Part shown: positions 28,544 through 37,510 of the stretch, in pieces
Position numbering within the stretch: position 1 is the stretch's first letter
Layout of the letters: every line of letters starts with the position of its first letter
Assembly (NCBI RefSeq): GCF_041022165.1
Contig: NZ_CP163302.1
Coordinates: 1,736,001 to 1,800,000 of the forward strand
Source of the DNA: Sinomonas sp. P10A9
GTDB taxonomy: Bacteria; Actinomycetota; Actinomycetes; Actinomycetales; Micrococcaceae
Length of the DNA stretch: 64,000 nt
Direction: 5' to 3'
Notes under the pieces: generated by a model
Database searches by the model: none
Seen by the model: the letters and a program-made list of their open reading frames with translations, nothing else
What the model was told of the DNA's origin: nothing
Position numbers and translations under genes: made by a program

Positions 28544-29575
28544 ATGGCACAGGCGGGACGCCAGGGTTCACCACGCAACGGGGGCACCCCCAACAGGGGG
28601 AACAACAGCAACAACTCATACGGCAGCGGAGGTCGCGGAGGCGCCGCTCGCGGCGGCGCAAAGGGCGCCCCGAAGGCATCGCAGCACAAGCGCGGCGAAC
28701 GACCCTTCGCCAAGGGGTCAGGCGCGGCGCCGTTTGCGAATGAGCGCTTCGGGCGCAATCTGGGGCCGGTCCGCAAGGACGCAGCCCCCCGCAAGTCCCC
28801 GGCGCCCCTGCCCAAGCACGAGCCCCGCACCCGCGCCGAGATGGCAGAGGAGGGCATCCGCCTGCAGAAGGTCATGGCCAACGCGGGCGTAGCCTCGCGC
28901 CGGGTGTGCGAGGAGTTCATTGCCGAGGGCCGCGTTGAGGTCAACGGAGAGGTCGTCACCGAGCTCGGCACCAGGGTCAACCCGGAGACGGACGTGATCC
29001 ACGTGGACGGTGTGCGCGTCCAGACCAACGAGCACCTCGTCTACATGGCGTTCAACAAGCCCCGCGGCGTGGTTTCCACGATGGATGATCCCGAGGGCCG
29101 CCCGTGCGTCTCGGACTACCTGCGTCCGGGCACGCCCGAGCGCCTCTTCCATGTGGGGCGCCTCGACACGAACACCGAGGGGCTCCTGCTCCTGACGAAC
29201 GACGGCGAGCTCGCGAACCGCCTCACGCACCCCTCCTACGAGATCCCGAAGACCTATGTGGTCCAGGTCCGCGGCCCCATGCCGCAGGGCATCGGCGCCC
29301 AGCTGCGCCACGGTGTCGAGCTCGAGGACGGGATTGCCCGGGTCGACTCGTTCCGCCTCGTGGACTCGACGCCAGGCTTCGTGCTCGTCGAGGTCGTGCT
29401 GCACTCTGGCAAGAACCGGATCGTGCGCCGCATGTTCGACGCCGTCGGGTTCCCCGTCCAGCGCCTCGTGCGCGCCAAGATCGGCCCGATCGGGCTCGGC
29501 GACCAGAAGCAGGGCACGGTCCGCAGGCTCGGCAAGCAGGAGATCGGCCACCTCATGGCCGCGGTCGGCCTCTAG
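28544..29575 (+). CDS. rluB: 23S rRNA pseudouridine synthase RluB-type
   Basis: Isomerises a uridine in 23S rRNA. It has 343 residues. A long basic Gly/Asn/Arg-rich leader (about 1-100) precedes an S4 RNA-binding domain (IRLQKVMANAGVASRRVCEEFI) and the RsuA/RluB catalytic domain with Asp in HVGRLDTNTEGLLLLTNDG. Start ATG 28544 has AGAGG 8 bp upstream. A GTG at 28475, 5 nt after TATCCT, would extend it by 23 residues but reads unlike the family. It belongs to the parA-scpAB-rluB-tyrA-cmk-der block. Confidence 0.92.
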   Translation: MAQAGRQGSPRNGGTPNRGNNSNNSYGSGGRGGAARGGAKGAPKASQHKRGERPFAKGSGAAPFANERFGRNLGPVRKDAAPRKSPAPLPKHEPRTRAEMAEEGIRLQKVMANAGVASRRVCEEFIAEGRVEVNGEVVTELGTRVNPETDVIHVDGVRVQTNEHLVYMAFNKPRGVVSTMDDPEGRPCVSDYLRPGTPERLFHVGRLDTNTEGLLLLTNDGELANRLTHPSYEIPKTYVVQVRGPMPQGIGAQLRHGVELEDGIARVDSFRLVDSTPGFVLVEVVLHSGKNRIVRRMFDAVGFPVQRLVRAKIGPIGLGDQKQGTVRRLGKQEIGHLMAAVGL

Positions 29576-29602
29576 GCCGGGAGAGGCCGGGAGAATATCC
29601 AC

Positions 29603-30703
29603 ATGTCCGCAACGCACCTGCACGGCCCGGTCGTCGTGATCGGCACGGGCCTCCTCGGCGCGAGCATCGGCCTGGGGCTCGAGCACCGCGGCGTGCCCGT
29701 TTTCCTCGAGGACACGTCGCCCACCAACCAAGCGGTCGCCGTCGACATCGGGGCGGGCCGGCCGGTGGCAGAGCTCGACGCCAACCCGGGCGTCCAACCT
29801 GAGCTCGTCGTCGTCGCCGCGCCGCCGGACGTGACGGTCGACGTCGTCGCGCGGGCCCTCGAGCGGTGGCCACGCGCCGTCGTGGTCGACATCGCGAGCG
29901 TCAAGGGCGCGATCCTGGCCGGACTGCGCGAGCGGGGCGCCGACCTCACCCGGTACGTGGGCACGCACCCGATGGCCGGGCGGGAGAAGTCCGGCCCCGT
30001 GGCTGCGCGCGGCGAGCTGTTCACCTCGATGCCGTGGGTGGTCTGCGCGCCGCCGGAGGCCGATCATGACGCAGTCCGTCTTGCCAAGTCGCTCGGCGCG
30101 GACCTCGGCGGCAACGTCATCGAGTTCGACGCCGCAGAGCACGACGAGGCCGTGGCGCTCGTGAGCCACCTCCCGCAGGTCATGTCATCCCTGCTCGCGT
30201 CCCGCCTGCAGGGAACCGACCTGCGTCTCCTGGCGCTTGCGGGCAACGGCCTGCGCGACACGACGCGGATCGCGGCGAGTGATCCGGGCCTCTGGGTGCA
30301 GATCCTCGGTGCGAACGCGCCTCAGGTCGTCGAGCACCTGTACGGTGTCCGCGACGACGTCGAGCGCCTCATCCGCACGCTCGAGGCACCGACGGCGCCC
30401 GGCGCGCGGCTGGACATGGCCCAGCTCGTGAGCGAAGGCAATGCCGGCGTAGCCCGCATTCCGGGCAAGCACGGCGGCCCGCCGCAGGCCTTCGCCTGGA
30501 TGAGCATCCTCGTCGACGACAGGCCGGGCCAGATTGCCCGGCTCCTGACGGAGATCGGCGAGATCGGGGTGAACCTCGAAGACCTGCGCCTCGACCACTC
30601 GTCGGGGCGCAATGTGGGCATGGTGGAGATCTCCGTGCTCCCGAGCAAGCATGATGCACTGGTTGCGGAACTGGAGGAGCGCGGATGGCGGGTATTGCAG
30701 TGA
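29603..30703 (+). CDS. tyrA: Prephenate dehydrogenase with C-terminal ACT domain
   Basis: Converts prephenate to 4-hydroxyphenylpyruvate in tyrosine synthesis. It has 366 residues. The NAD-binding loop is VVVIGTGLLGASIGLGL; the prephenate site includes GTHPMAGREKSG and HDEAVALVSHLPQVMS. The ACT domain (about 295-366: MSILVDDRPGQIARLLTEIG) suggests tyrosine feedback. It lies 27 bp after rluB and overlaps cmk by 19 bp. Confidence 0.95.
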   Translation: MSATHLHGPVVVIGTGLLGASIGLGLEHRGVPVFLEDTSPTNQAVAVDIGAGRPVAELDANPGVQPELVVVAAPPDVTVDVVARALERWPRAVVVDIASVKGAILAGLRERGADLTRYVGTHPMAGREKSGPVAARGELFTSMPWVVCAPPEADHDAVRLAKSLGADLGGNVIEFDAAEHDEAVALVSHLPQVMSSLLASRLQGTDLRLLALAGNGLRDTTRIAASDPGLWVQILGANAPQVVEHLYGVRDDVERLIRTLEAPTAPGARLDMAQLVSEGNAGVARIPGKHGGPPQAFAWMSILVDDRPGQIARLLTEIGEIGVNLEDLRLDHSSGRNVGMVEISVLPSKHDALVAELEERGWRVLQ

Positions 30704-31464
30704 CGGAGCTGAATTCTCAGAGCACTGAGCACGGGACTGCCGTCCGCTACACCCCGGCGCCCGGCGCTGAGCCCCTGCGGCTCGGCCGACCGCTGGTCGT
30801 CGCTATCGACGGTCCGTCCGGCTCCGGTAAGTCGAGCGTGTCCAAGGAGGTCGCCCGGCAGCTCCGGCTTGCGTACCTCGACACCGGTGCGATGTACCGC
30901 GCCGTCGCGTGGGACTGCCTCGACCGGGACGTCGACCTCGACGACGGCGAGCTGGTCGAGGCGGCCGCCCGCACCCTGGACCTCGAGCTGAGCACAAGCC
31001 CAGACGCGGAGCGCGTCGTCGTGCGCGGTGCGGACGTGACGGATGCGATCCGTGAGCCGCGCATCTCCGCGTCAGTCAGCGCCGTCGCGACCAACCTCGG
31101 GGTGCGCGACGAGCTGATCCGCCGCCAGCGCGCGATCATCGCAGCGCACGGCCGCCGCATGGTGGTCGAGGGGCGCGACATCACCACCGTCGTGGCGCGC
31201 GACGCCGAGGTGCGGCTCCTGCTCACCGCCTCGGAGGAGGCGCGACTGCGCCGTCGCGGGGCCCAGCTCGGAGGGACGCAGAGCGTCGAGGACCTGCTCG
31301 AGCAGGTGGTCGCGCGGGACGCGAAGGACTCGGCAGTCGCGAGCTTCACGCAGGCAGCGGACGGGGTCTACACGGTGGACTCGTCCGATCTTGACTTTGA
31401 CCAGACAGTCGACGCCGTACTCGGCGTCGTGCACGCGGCCCTGAGCCGCCCGGCCGGTGCGTGA
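30685..31464 (+). CDS. cmk: Cytidylate kinase
   Basis: Phosphorylates CMP and dCMP. It has 259 residues. The P-loop is AIDGPSGSGKSSVSKEVA, followed by AYLDTGAMYRAVAW, VVEGRDITTVV and the lid ARLRRRGAQ. About 35 extra N-terminal residues precede the P-loop. ATG 30685 inside the tyrA end has GGAGGAG upstream, so it is coupled. Confidence 0.96.
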   Translation: MAGIAVTELNSQSTEHGTAVRYTPAPGAEPLRLGRPLVVAIDGPSGSGKSSVSKEVARQLRLAYLDTGAMYRAVAWDCLDRDVDLDDGELVEAAARTLDLELSTSPDAERVVVRGADVTDAIREPRISASVSAVATNLGVRDELIRRQRAIIAAHGRRMVVEGRDITTVVARDAEVRLLLTASEEARLRRRGAQLGGTQSVEDLLEQVVARDAKDSAVASFTQAADGVYTVDSSDLDFDQTVDAVLGVVHAALSRPAGA

Positions 31465-31497
31465 GCGCCGCCCATTGACACTCTCAAGGAGACTCCC

Positions 31498-33057
31498 ATG
31501 ACCGATTCCCTGGACACAGGCTCCCTCGAGGCAGCCGGGAGCGGCGGCGCCGAGGACTACACCCCCGAGGGCGAGGACCAGGTCGCCGAGCACCTCGCCG
31601 CGATGGACGACGCCGAGGCGGAGCACCGCGCCGCGACGCTGCGCGCCGGCCTCGACGACTACGACCTCGACGAGGAAGACGCCCGTCTCCTCGCCGGCGA
31701 GGACGAGGCCTGGGACGCCGACACTCCCACGCGGATGGATCCGGTCCTCGCGATCATCGGCCGGCCGAACGTGGGCAAGTCCACGCTCGTCAACCGCATC
31801 ATCGGACGCCGTGAGGCCGTCGTCGAGGATGTCCCCGGCGTCACCCGGGACCGGGTCACGTACCCGGCCGAGTGGAACGGCCGCAAGTTCACGCTCGTGG
31901 ACACCGGCGGCTGGGAGCGCGATGCCAAGGGCATCCACGCGATGGTCGCCGAGCAGGCCGAGATTGCGGTGAGCATGGCGGATGCCGTCCTTTTCGTCGT
32001 CGATGCGACCGTGGGCGCCACGGCGACGGACGAGGGCGTCATGCGGATGCTGCGCAAGTCGAAGAAGCCCGTGCTGCTCGTTGCCAACAAGGTCGACGAC
32101 TTCGCCCAGGAGGCCGATGCCGCGGGGCTCTGGGGCCTCGGGTTCGGCCAGCCGTGGCCCGTCTCGGCCCTCCATGGCCGAGGTGTTGCGGACCTGCTCG
32201 ACGCCGCCCTCGAGGTGCTCCCCGAGTTCTCGGCCATCGCGGGCGTCGAGCGCACCGGTGGCCCGCGCCGCGTCGCGCTCATCGGCCGGCCCAACGTGGG
32301 CAAGTCCTCGCTCCTGAACAAGCTCGCAGGGTCCGAGCGCGCCGTCGTGAATGAGCTCGCCGGCACCACGCGCGATCCCATTGACGAGTACATCGAGCTC
32401 GGTGGAAAGACATGGCGCTTCGTAGACACGGCCGGCATCCGCCGCCGCCAGCACATGGCCCACGGGACCGAGTACTACGCCTCCCTGCGCACGCAGGCCG
32501 CGCTCGAGAAGGCGGAGGTCGCCGTCGTGCTCCTCGGCGCGGACGAGGTGCTCTCCGAGCAGGATGTGCGCATCCTGACGCTCGCCATCGAGTCCGGCCG
32601 GGCGCTCGTCATCGCGTTCAACAAGTGGGACCTCATGGACGAGGAGCGGCGCCGCTGGCTCGAGCGCGACATCGAGAAGGACCTCGCGCACGTCGAGTGG
32701 GCGCCCCGCGTGAACATCTCGGCGAAGACCGGCTGGCACAAGGACCGCCTTGTGCCTGCGCTCGAGAAGGCGCTCGCCGGCTGGGACACGCGCATCCCGA
32801 CCGGACGCCTCAACGCGTTCCTCGGCGAGCTCGTGGCCGCGCACCCGCACCCCCTGCGTGGCGGCAAGCAGCCCCGCATCCTGTTCGGTACCCAGGCGCA
32901 GAGCCGCCCGCCGAAGTTCGTGCTCTTCACCACGGGCTTCCTCGATCCCGGGTACCGCCGCTTCATCACCCGCCGTCTCCGTGAGACGTTCGGCTTCGAG
33001 GGCACGCCGATCGAGATCGGCATGCGTGTCCGCGAACGGCGCTCGAAGAAGAAGTAG
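31498..33057 (+). CDS. der: Ribosome biogenesis GTPase Der (EngA)
   Basis: A double GTPase for 50S subunit maturation. It has 519 residues: an acidic N-terminal leader (about 1-80), G domain 1 ([24 protein letters not shown]), G domain 2 ([28 protein letters not shown]) and the KH-like C-terminus ([19 protein letters not shown]). In actinobacteria cmk is classically linked to der. ATG 31498 has AAGGAGA upstream. Confidence 0.97.
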   Translation: MTDSLDTGSLEAAGSGGAEDYTPEGEDQVAEHLAAMDDAEAEHRAATLRAGLDDYDLDEEDARLLAGEDEAWDADTPTRMDPVLAIIGRPNVGKSTLVNRIIGRREAVVEDVPGVTRDRVTYPAEWNGRKFTLVDTGGWERDAKGIHAMVAEQAEIAVSMADAVLFVVDATVGATATDEGVMRMLRKSKKPVLLVANKVDDFAQEADAAGLWGLGFGQPWPVSALHGRGVADLLDAALEVLPEFSAIAGVERTGGPRRVALIGRPNVGKSSLLNKLAGSERAVVNELAGTTRDPIDEYIELGGKTWRFVDTAGIRRRQHMAHGTEYYASLRTQAALEKAEVAVVLLGADEVLSEQDVRILTLAIESGRALVIAFNKWDLMDEERRRWLERDIEKDLAHVEWAPRVNISAKTGWHKDRLVPALEKALAGWDTRIPTGRLNAFLGELVAAHPHPLRGGKQPRILFGTQAQSRPPKFVLFTTGFLDPGYRRFITRRLRETFGFEGTPIEIGMRVRERRSKKK

Positions 33058-33084
33058 GCGCGGCGTCAGGCCACGTCGAGACCG

Positions 33085-33128
33085 CGACGGCGGCGAGGCT
33101 CCCCTCACGGGGTGCGTCGCCGCCGTCG
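33085..33128. terminator. Inverted repeat between der and convergent membrane gene
   Basis: CGACGGCGGCGA (33085-33096) and TCGCCGCCGTCG (33117-33128) form 12-bp arms around a loop that can itself pair (CCCC..GGGG). It probably terminates both convergent genes. Its right side shares a 17-mer with the hairpin at 16642-16715. Confidence 0.7.
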
Positions 33129-33141
33129 TGCGTGGGGGCGT

Positions 33142-34278
33142 CTACACGTCGGCGACGGCGGGCTCGTTCCGGAAGTGCCCGACGGCGATGAGCACCGCGC
33201 CGAGGACCGCCCACCCCGCCAGCACGAGCCACGGGAAGGCCGTGGCCGCGTCCGGGAAGTAGGAGAGGTCGCGCAGGAGCGTGCCCGAGGCGCCGGGCAC
33301 GAGCCACTGGCCGAGGTCGCCCCACGGCGCCGGCAGGAACTCCTTGGGCTGGGTGAGCGACGAGAGCGGGTTGCCCACGAAGAGCGTGATGACCGCGCCG
33401 AGGGCGATGCCCGCCCGCCCGATGAGCGCGTTGAGGCTCACGATGATCGCGGCCGTGGCGACGACCCCGAGTCCGATGGCGCTGGCATTCGCCGAGAAGT
33501 CCCCCTGCAGGATGTGGAACCAGCCCTGCAGGATGCCCGCCAGGCCCAGCCCCGCGAGGACGCCGTAGGCGAGGATCGCTCCGAGCCGGCGCCACGTCCC
33601 CGAGACGAGAAGCGAGATGAGGACGCCGCCGATCATGCCGCCCATCGCGAGCGGGAGGCCTGCTACGGCCAGGCCTGTGCCGCGCGGATCATCGGGGGAG
33701 AGGGGCACGACGTCGGTCACGGTCACCGTGGGGATCGCCTGCGGCGGGGTCTGGGATGACTGCGGGGCCTTGGCGGACGACGGCGCCTGCCCGCCCGCCG
33801 CTGCCTGCTGGGCGGCCGCGGCTGCCTGCTTCAGCGCGGCCTGCAGCGCGGCGATGGCCTGGCTCTGGATCTGGGACTGCATCTGGGCGCCCATCTGTGT
33901 CAGCGCTTGCGATGCCACGGGGCTGCCGGCGCTCGCGACCAGGATCTCGGGCGCGCTGCCGAGCACGATCGCTCCGTAGACCTCGCGGTGGCGGATGAGG
34001 TCAACGGCTTCGTCACGGCTCGCGGCCGTCCTGACATTGAGCGCGCCGTCGGGCGCCTTCGAGGTGATCTGGGCGATCTGTTCGGCAGTCCCGATCGCCG
34101 CGACGGGGAGGTTCTGGACCTTGGCGGTGACGCTCGGCCAGGCGAAGGCGAGCAGGACCACGCACACGGCCACGGCCGCGAGGACAGCGGTGCGGACGGC
34201 GTGGGTCCAGGGCGTGTGGGGGCCGGATACCGGCTCGGAGCGGTGTTCGGCGTCGGTTCGTGCGGTTGCCGTGGACAT
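33142..34278 (-). CDS. YhgE/Pip-like (ABC-2-type) membrane protein
   Basis: It has 378 residues. TM1 is about 28-48 (AVRTAVLAAVAVCVVLLAFAW), then an extracytoplasmic region of about 150 residues with a Gln/Ala-rich helical stretch, then five or six membrane segments from about 205 to the C-terminus (GGMIGGVLISLLVSG, AIIVSLNALIG, WLVLAGWAVLGAVLIAVG). The overall plan fits the YhgE/Pip and ABC-2 permease superfamily. It is divergent from a TetR regulator, the usual arrangement for export or stress proteins. Transported substrate unknown. Confidence 0.8.
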   Translation of the reverse strand: MSTATARTDAEHRSEPVSGPHTPWTHAVRTAVLAAVAVCVVLLAFAWPSVTAKVQNLPVAAIGTAEQIAQITSKAPDGALNVRTAASRDEAVDLIRHREVYGAIVLGSAPEILVASAGSPVASQALTQMGAQMQSQIQSQAIAALQAALKQAAAAAQQAAAGGQAPSSAKAPQSSQTPPQAIPTVTVTDVVPLSPDDPRGTGLAVAGLPLAMGGMIGGVLISLLVSGTWRRLGAILAYGVLAGLGLAGILQGWFHILQGDFSANASAIGLGVVATAAIIVSLNALIGRAGIALGAVITLFVGNPLSSLTQPKEFLPAPWGDLGQWLVPGASGTLLRDLSYFPDAATAFPWLVLAGWAVLGAVLIAVGHFRNEPAVADV

Positions 34279-34351
34279 GGGCGCGTCCTCTCGGGGTTGG
34301 TGGAAAAGGAATGCTTGTTCTCCATTGTGCCTGCGAGGGGCTCGAAGTCAA

Positions 34352-34363
34352 GAATGATCATTC
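34352..34363. promoter_or_regulatory. Palindrome GAATGATCATTC, TetR operator candidate
   Basis: A perfect 12-bp palindrome in the divergent gap, upstream of TATCCT (34370-34375), the likely tetR -10. Position suits autorepression and control of the divergent membrane gene. Confidence 0.55.
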
Positions 34364-34388
34364 GTTTTTTATCCTGTACCGTGGAGGC

Positions 34389-34985
34389 ATGCCGAAGGTC
34401 AGTGATGAACATCGCGCGGCGATGCGCGAGCGGATCCAGAGTGCCGCCTTGGCGTGCGTGGCCCACAAGGGCTTCTCGAACGTCTCGATGGCAGACATCA
34501 TTGCCGAGGCAGGACTGTCCGCGGGGGCCGTGTACGTGTACTACCGCAGCAAGGAAGAGCTTGTCGTCGACGTCGGGCGCCGCGTCTTCCAGGAGCGCAT
34601 GACGGCGCTTGAGCGGCTGCGCGATCAAGACCCGATGCCGGCGCCCGCTGAGGCGATCCCTGCGCTCATGCTGGGGCTCATCGAGACGGAATTCTTCCCC
34701 GGTGTCGCCGTCCAGGTCTGGGGAGAAGCTGTGCGCAACGACTCGCTCAGTGAGATCGGGCGGGGGATCCTGGACGAGATCGGCGGCCACATCGAGGCGT
34801 ACCTTGCGCTGTGGCTGTCCTCAGCACGTGGCCTGGATCGTGCTGAGGCGGCAGCCGAGGGCAGGCGGCTCGCCCCAGCCGTCATGGGAATCATCCAGGG
34901 ATTCGCGATCCAGTCTGCCCTCCGCGGTCATGAGTTTGCCGGGTACTATATCGACTCCGCGAGGGCCCTTCTGGCAAGCCTTTAA
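34389..34985 (+). CDS. TetR family transcriptional regulator
   Basis: It has 198 residues. The N-terminal helix-turn-helix is FSNVSMADIIAEAGLSAGAVYVYYRSKEEL; the C-terminal ligand domain is of the TetR_C_6/AcrR kind. Start ATG 34389 has GTGGAGG just upstream. It is divergent from the YhgE/Pip-like membrane gene, which it probably represses through GAATGATCATTC. Confidence 0.92.
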   Translation: MPKVSDEHRAAMRERIQSAALACVAHKGFSNVSMADIIAEAGLSAGAVYVYYRSKEELVVDVGRRVFQERMTALERLRDQDPMPAPAEAIPALMLGLIETEFFPGVAVQVWGEAVRNDSLSEIGRGILDEIGGHIEAYLALWLSSARGLDRAEAAAEGRRLAPAVMGIIQGFAIQSALRGHEFAGYYIDSARALLASL

Positions 34986-35109
34986 CCGATGTGCTGGCCG
35001 CCTTCGAGGAGGCTCGCCGGGGCCTTGTCGATTCGCGTGATCGGCGGCCTTCCTATATGCTGGAGCGGTTGCTTGGCGGGTCGCGAGAGCGGTAACGGCC
35101 GGCGATGTT

Positions 35110-35186
<77 letters not shown>

Positions 35187-35188
35187 GC

Positions 35189-35225
35189 AGGACCTGATCT
35201 GCACCCGCAGATCAGGTCCTTTTTT
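35189..35225 (+). terminator. Intrinsic terminator after tRNA-Pro
   Basis: AGGACCTGATCTGC (35189-35202) pairs perfectly with GCAGATCAGGTCCT (35207-35220) across a 4-nt loop, followed by TTTTTG. This is the only textbook hairpin-plus-T-run terminator in the window. Confidence 0.95.
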
Positions 35226-35406
35226 GTCGTTCCGGCAAGATCCGCGGCGCGACTCGATCGCAGGATGGTGACCGTGCTTCCGCTCGCAGTCGTTCCGCGC
35301 CGACGAGGAATGAGTCGTTCGCCCCTAACAGGGCGACCGGCGCAGGCGCTGAATGTACCCGGATGGAACAAAGCGCCGTCGGAAGAAGTAGCCATGCGCC
35401 TCCCCT

Positions 35407-36951
35407 GTGAATCACCCGACGGCCTGCCGGGCCGCGACTAGGGTGCCCAATCGACGGGACCGGCTCAGCGCGTTCGACTCGATCTTCCTGCTGCTGGAGA
35501 GCGATACCCAGTCGCTCCACGTTGGGTCCGTGCTCACGCTGGAGGGCCCGGCGCCTAGTCCGGCACAGTTCCGCGCGCTGGTCGCCGAACGTGTGGCATC
35601 GGTCCCGATCCTCCACCGGCGCGTGCTCAGGATGCCCTTCGAGCTCGGCAGGCCCATCTGGGCCGATGCTGAGGACTTCAGGCCAGCCGATCACGTCCAC
35701 CACCTCCTGCTCGAGCCCGCCGGCGCCACGCGCCGGCTGCAGGAGGCCGTGGTGCGGATCATGGGACCGCGCCTCGATCCGGAGCGGCCTCTGTGGGAGG
35801 TGTGGCAGGTCACCGGGCTCGAGGATGGCCGCTGGGCGGTGGTCGCGAAGGCACACCACACCATGGTCGACGGGCAGACAGGAATGGACCTGGTGCAGGC
35901 CCTCCTGGCCACCACGCCGGAGGAGCCGGCCTCGCCGTCGCCTCCCTCCGATCCGCTGTCCGTACCTTCGCGGTACCGGCTCGCCGGCGATCTCCTCACA
36001 TGGCTCGCCCGCACGCCGCTCCGGGCGGCCCGCATGGCAGGGCGCTCGCTGCGGGCTCCCCGCCGGACCCTCCAACGCATCAGGCAAGTGCGCCTCGGGC
36101 TGGCCCAGGTCATCCGTCCGGACCTGCCGGCGTCGGTCCTCTCGGGCCCATTGAGCGCGCAGCGGTCCTGGGGCTGGGCCGAGGCCGATCTCGACGCCGT
36201 CATCAGGACGGCGAAGGATGCCGGGTGCACGGTCAACGACGTCTTCCTCGCTGCGCTCGCCGGCGCCTACCGCCGCTTCCTGCTGGATCGCGGGGAGCTG
36301 CTCGACGCGATGGTCCTCCGGGCCATCGTGCCGGTCGGGCACCGGCCTGTGGACCAGCCCGGGCCGAGGAGGAATTTGGCCTCGGCTATGTTCGTCGAAC
36401 TGCCCGCCGACCTCCCTGACGCGCAGTCCAGGCTCGCCGCCGTCGCCCTGCGCACCACCGAGCAGAAATCGCGCGCGGTGGCGGACGGGACGGCGGCTGT
36501 CGTCGCGGCGGCTGACCATATCCCGGCGCCGTTGCTTGCCGGGGCCGCCAGCATCTACGGAAGGTCACGGCAGGGCAGAGTCAACGTTGCGGCCACCAAT
36601 GTCCAGGGTCCCGCAGATCCCCAGTTCCTCGCAGGCCGACGAGTCCTCGACATCATTCCGTACATTCCGGTGGCGCTGGATGTCAGAGCGACGGCGGCCA
36701 TGCTTTCCTACGCGGGCCGGCTCACGATCGGGGTCACCGCGGACGCTGAGGCCCTTCCGGATGCGGACCGACTCATCGCGGCGGTCGACGCCGAATTCGG
36801 ACAACTGAGCGCCAGCCGCCAGCGGCGTGTCACGAGTGAGGGGTCCGAGGGTCCCGCGCTGGCCCTCGACGGCGGTGAACAAGAGCCGCCTCCAGATCAT
36901 CCAGCCCGTCCCGGAACCGCTCCGGCAGGCTCCGAGTCGCTGGATCGCTGA
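35407..36951 (+). CDS. Wax ester synthase/diacylglycerol acyltransferase (WS/DGAT)
   Basis: Makes wax esters or triacylglycerol from acyl-CoA. It has 514 residues. The catalytic motif HHTMVDG is at 150-156, with DRLSAFDSIFLLLE at the N-terminus and NVQGPADP plus PYIPVALDV in the DUF1298 C-terminal domain. The start is uncertain: GTG 35407 gives the longest protein, while GTG 35443 (VPNRRDRLSAFD) is closer to the family N-terminus; neither has a good ribosome site. The last 122 bp are antisense to the 3' end of a tetR gene and encode a low-complexity tail. Confidence 0.88.
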   Translation: MNHPTACRAATRVPNRRDRLSAFDSIFLLLESDTQSLHVGSVLTLEGPAPSPAQFRALVAERVASVPILHRRVLRMPFELGRPIWADAEDFRPADHVHHLLLEPAGATRRLQEAVVRIMGPRLDPERPLWEVWQVTGLEDGRWAVVAKAHHTMVDGQTGMDLVQALLATTPEEPASPSPPSDPLSVPSRYRLAGDLLTWLARTPLRAARMAGRSLRAPRRTLQRIRQVRLGLAQVIRPDLPASVLSGPLSAQRSWGWAEADLDAVIRTAKDAGCTVNDVFLAALAGAYRRFLLDRGELLDAMVLRAIVPVGHRPVDQPGPRRNLASAMFVELPADLPDAQSRLAAVALRTTEQKSRAVADGTAAVVAAADHIPAPLLAGAASIYGRSRQGRVNVAATNVQGPADPQFLAGRRVLDIIPYIPVALDVRATAAMLSYAGRLTIGVTADAEALPDADRLIAAVDAEFGQLSASRQRRVTSEGSEGPALALDGGEQEPPPDHPARPGTAPAGSESLDR

Positions 36952-37435
36952 TCCACCGTGCGACTGCGGTGCGGAACGCGGCAATCGTCGTCTCGCCGAT
37001 GAGGACGGCGATGTGCTCGGCAGTGCCGCGCTCCCGCAGAGCCCCGGCGACCGCCATCGCAAGCTCGGCATGCTTGCTGAGGTCGCGTTCCCGCAACTCG
37101 GGATTCTCGGCAATGAGGCGTGCCCGCAGGGCGGCGAGGCTTGGACTCCGCTGAATGAGGGCGCATCGCTCCTCGATCGCATCGGAGGCTGCGTCTATGG
37201 GGGTTGCGTCCGTCGCGCTGCCGGCAATCGAGGCCGCAAGCTCGTGCGCTACCCCGTCCATCGCGTAGAAGAACACCTCGCGCTTATCCCCGAAGAGCCG
37301 GAAGAACGACCGTTCGTGCATCCCGGCCCGAGTAGCGATCTGCGCCCCCGTGGTCTGTTCGAAGCCCTGTTCCCCATACAGCTCAAACGCCGCCGCGGCC
37401 AGCCTGCCCCGTGGATTCTCCGCCCAACGTCCCAT
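36830..37435 (-). CDS. TetR family transcriptional regulator
   Basis: It has 201 residues. The helix-turn-helix is FEQTTGAQIATRAGMHERSFFRLFGDKREV. Start ATG 37435 is 6 nt after TAGACT on the minus strand (leaderless). Divergent from an SDR gene with a 49-bp inverted repeat between them, its probable operator. The 3' end overlaps the convergent WS/DGAT gene by 122 bp. Confidence 0.92.
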   Translation of the reverse strand: MGRWAENPRGRLAAAAFELYGEQGFEQTTGAQIATRAGMHERSFFRLFGDKREVFFYAMDGVAHELAASIAGSATDATPIDAASDAIEERCALIQRSPSLAALRARLIAENPELRERDLSKHAELAMAVAGALRERGTAEHIAVLIGETTIAAFRTAVARWISDPATRSLPERFRDGLDDLEAALVHRRRGPARDPRTPHS

Positions 37436-37450
37436 GGTCCGAGTCTAGGT

Positions 37451-37499
37451 GATGACATTGACTGCTATCAAAGGTATGCTGATAGCAGTAAATGTCATC
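37451..37499. promoter_or_regulatory. 49-bp inverted repeat, TetR operator for tetR/SDR pair
   Basis: Arms of 19 nt with one mismatch (GATGACATT-G-ACTGCTATC against its mirror) around AAAGGTATGCT. TATGCT at 37475-37480 with ATGACA 17 bp upstream is the likely SDR promoter, so the promoter sits inside the palindrome. The right arm ends 11 bp before the SDR start. Confidence 0.75.
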
Positions 37500-37510
37500 A
37501 GGAGGTCATC

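Noticed and set aside
35394..35441. 15-codon ORF (MRLPCESPDGLPGRD) ending just before GTG 35443 of the WS/DGAT gene
   Set aside because: It resembles the parA leader arrangement, but its ribosome site is weak (GGAAGAAG, far) and the WS/DGAT start is itself uncertain.
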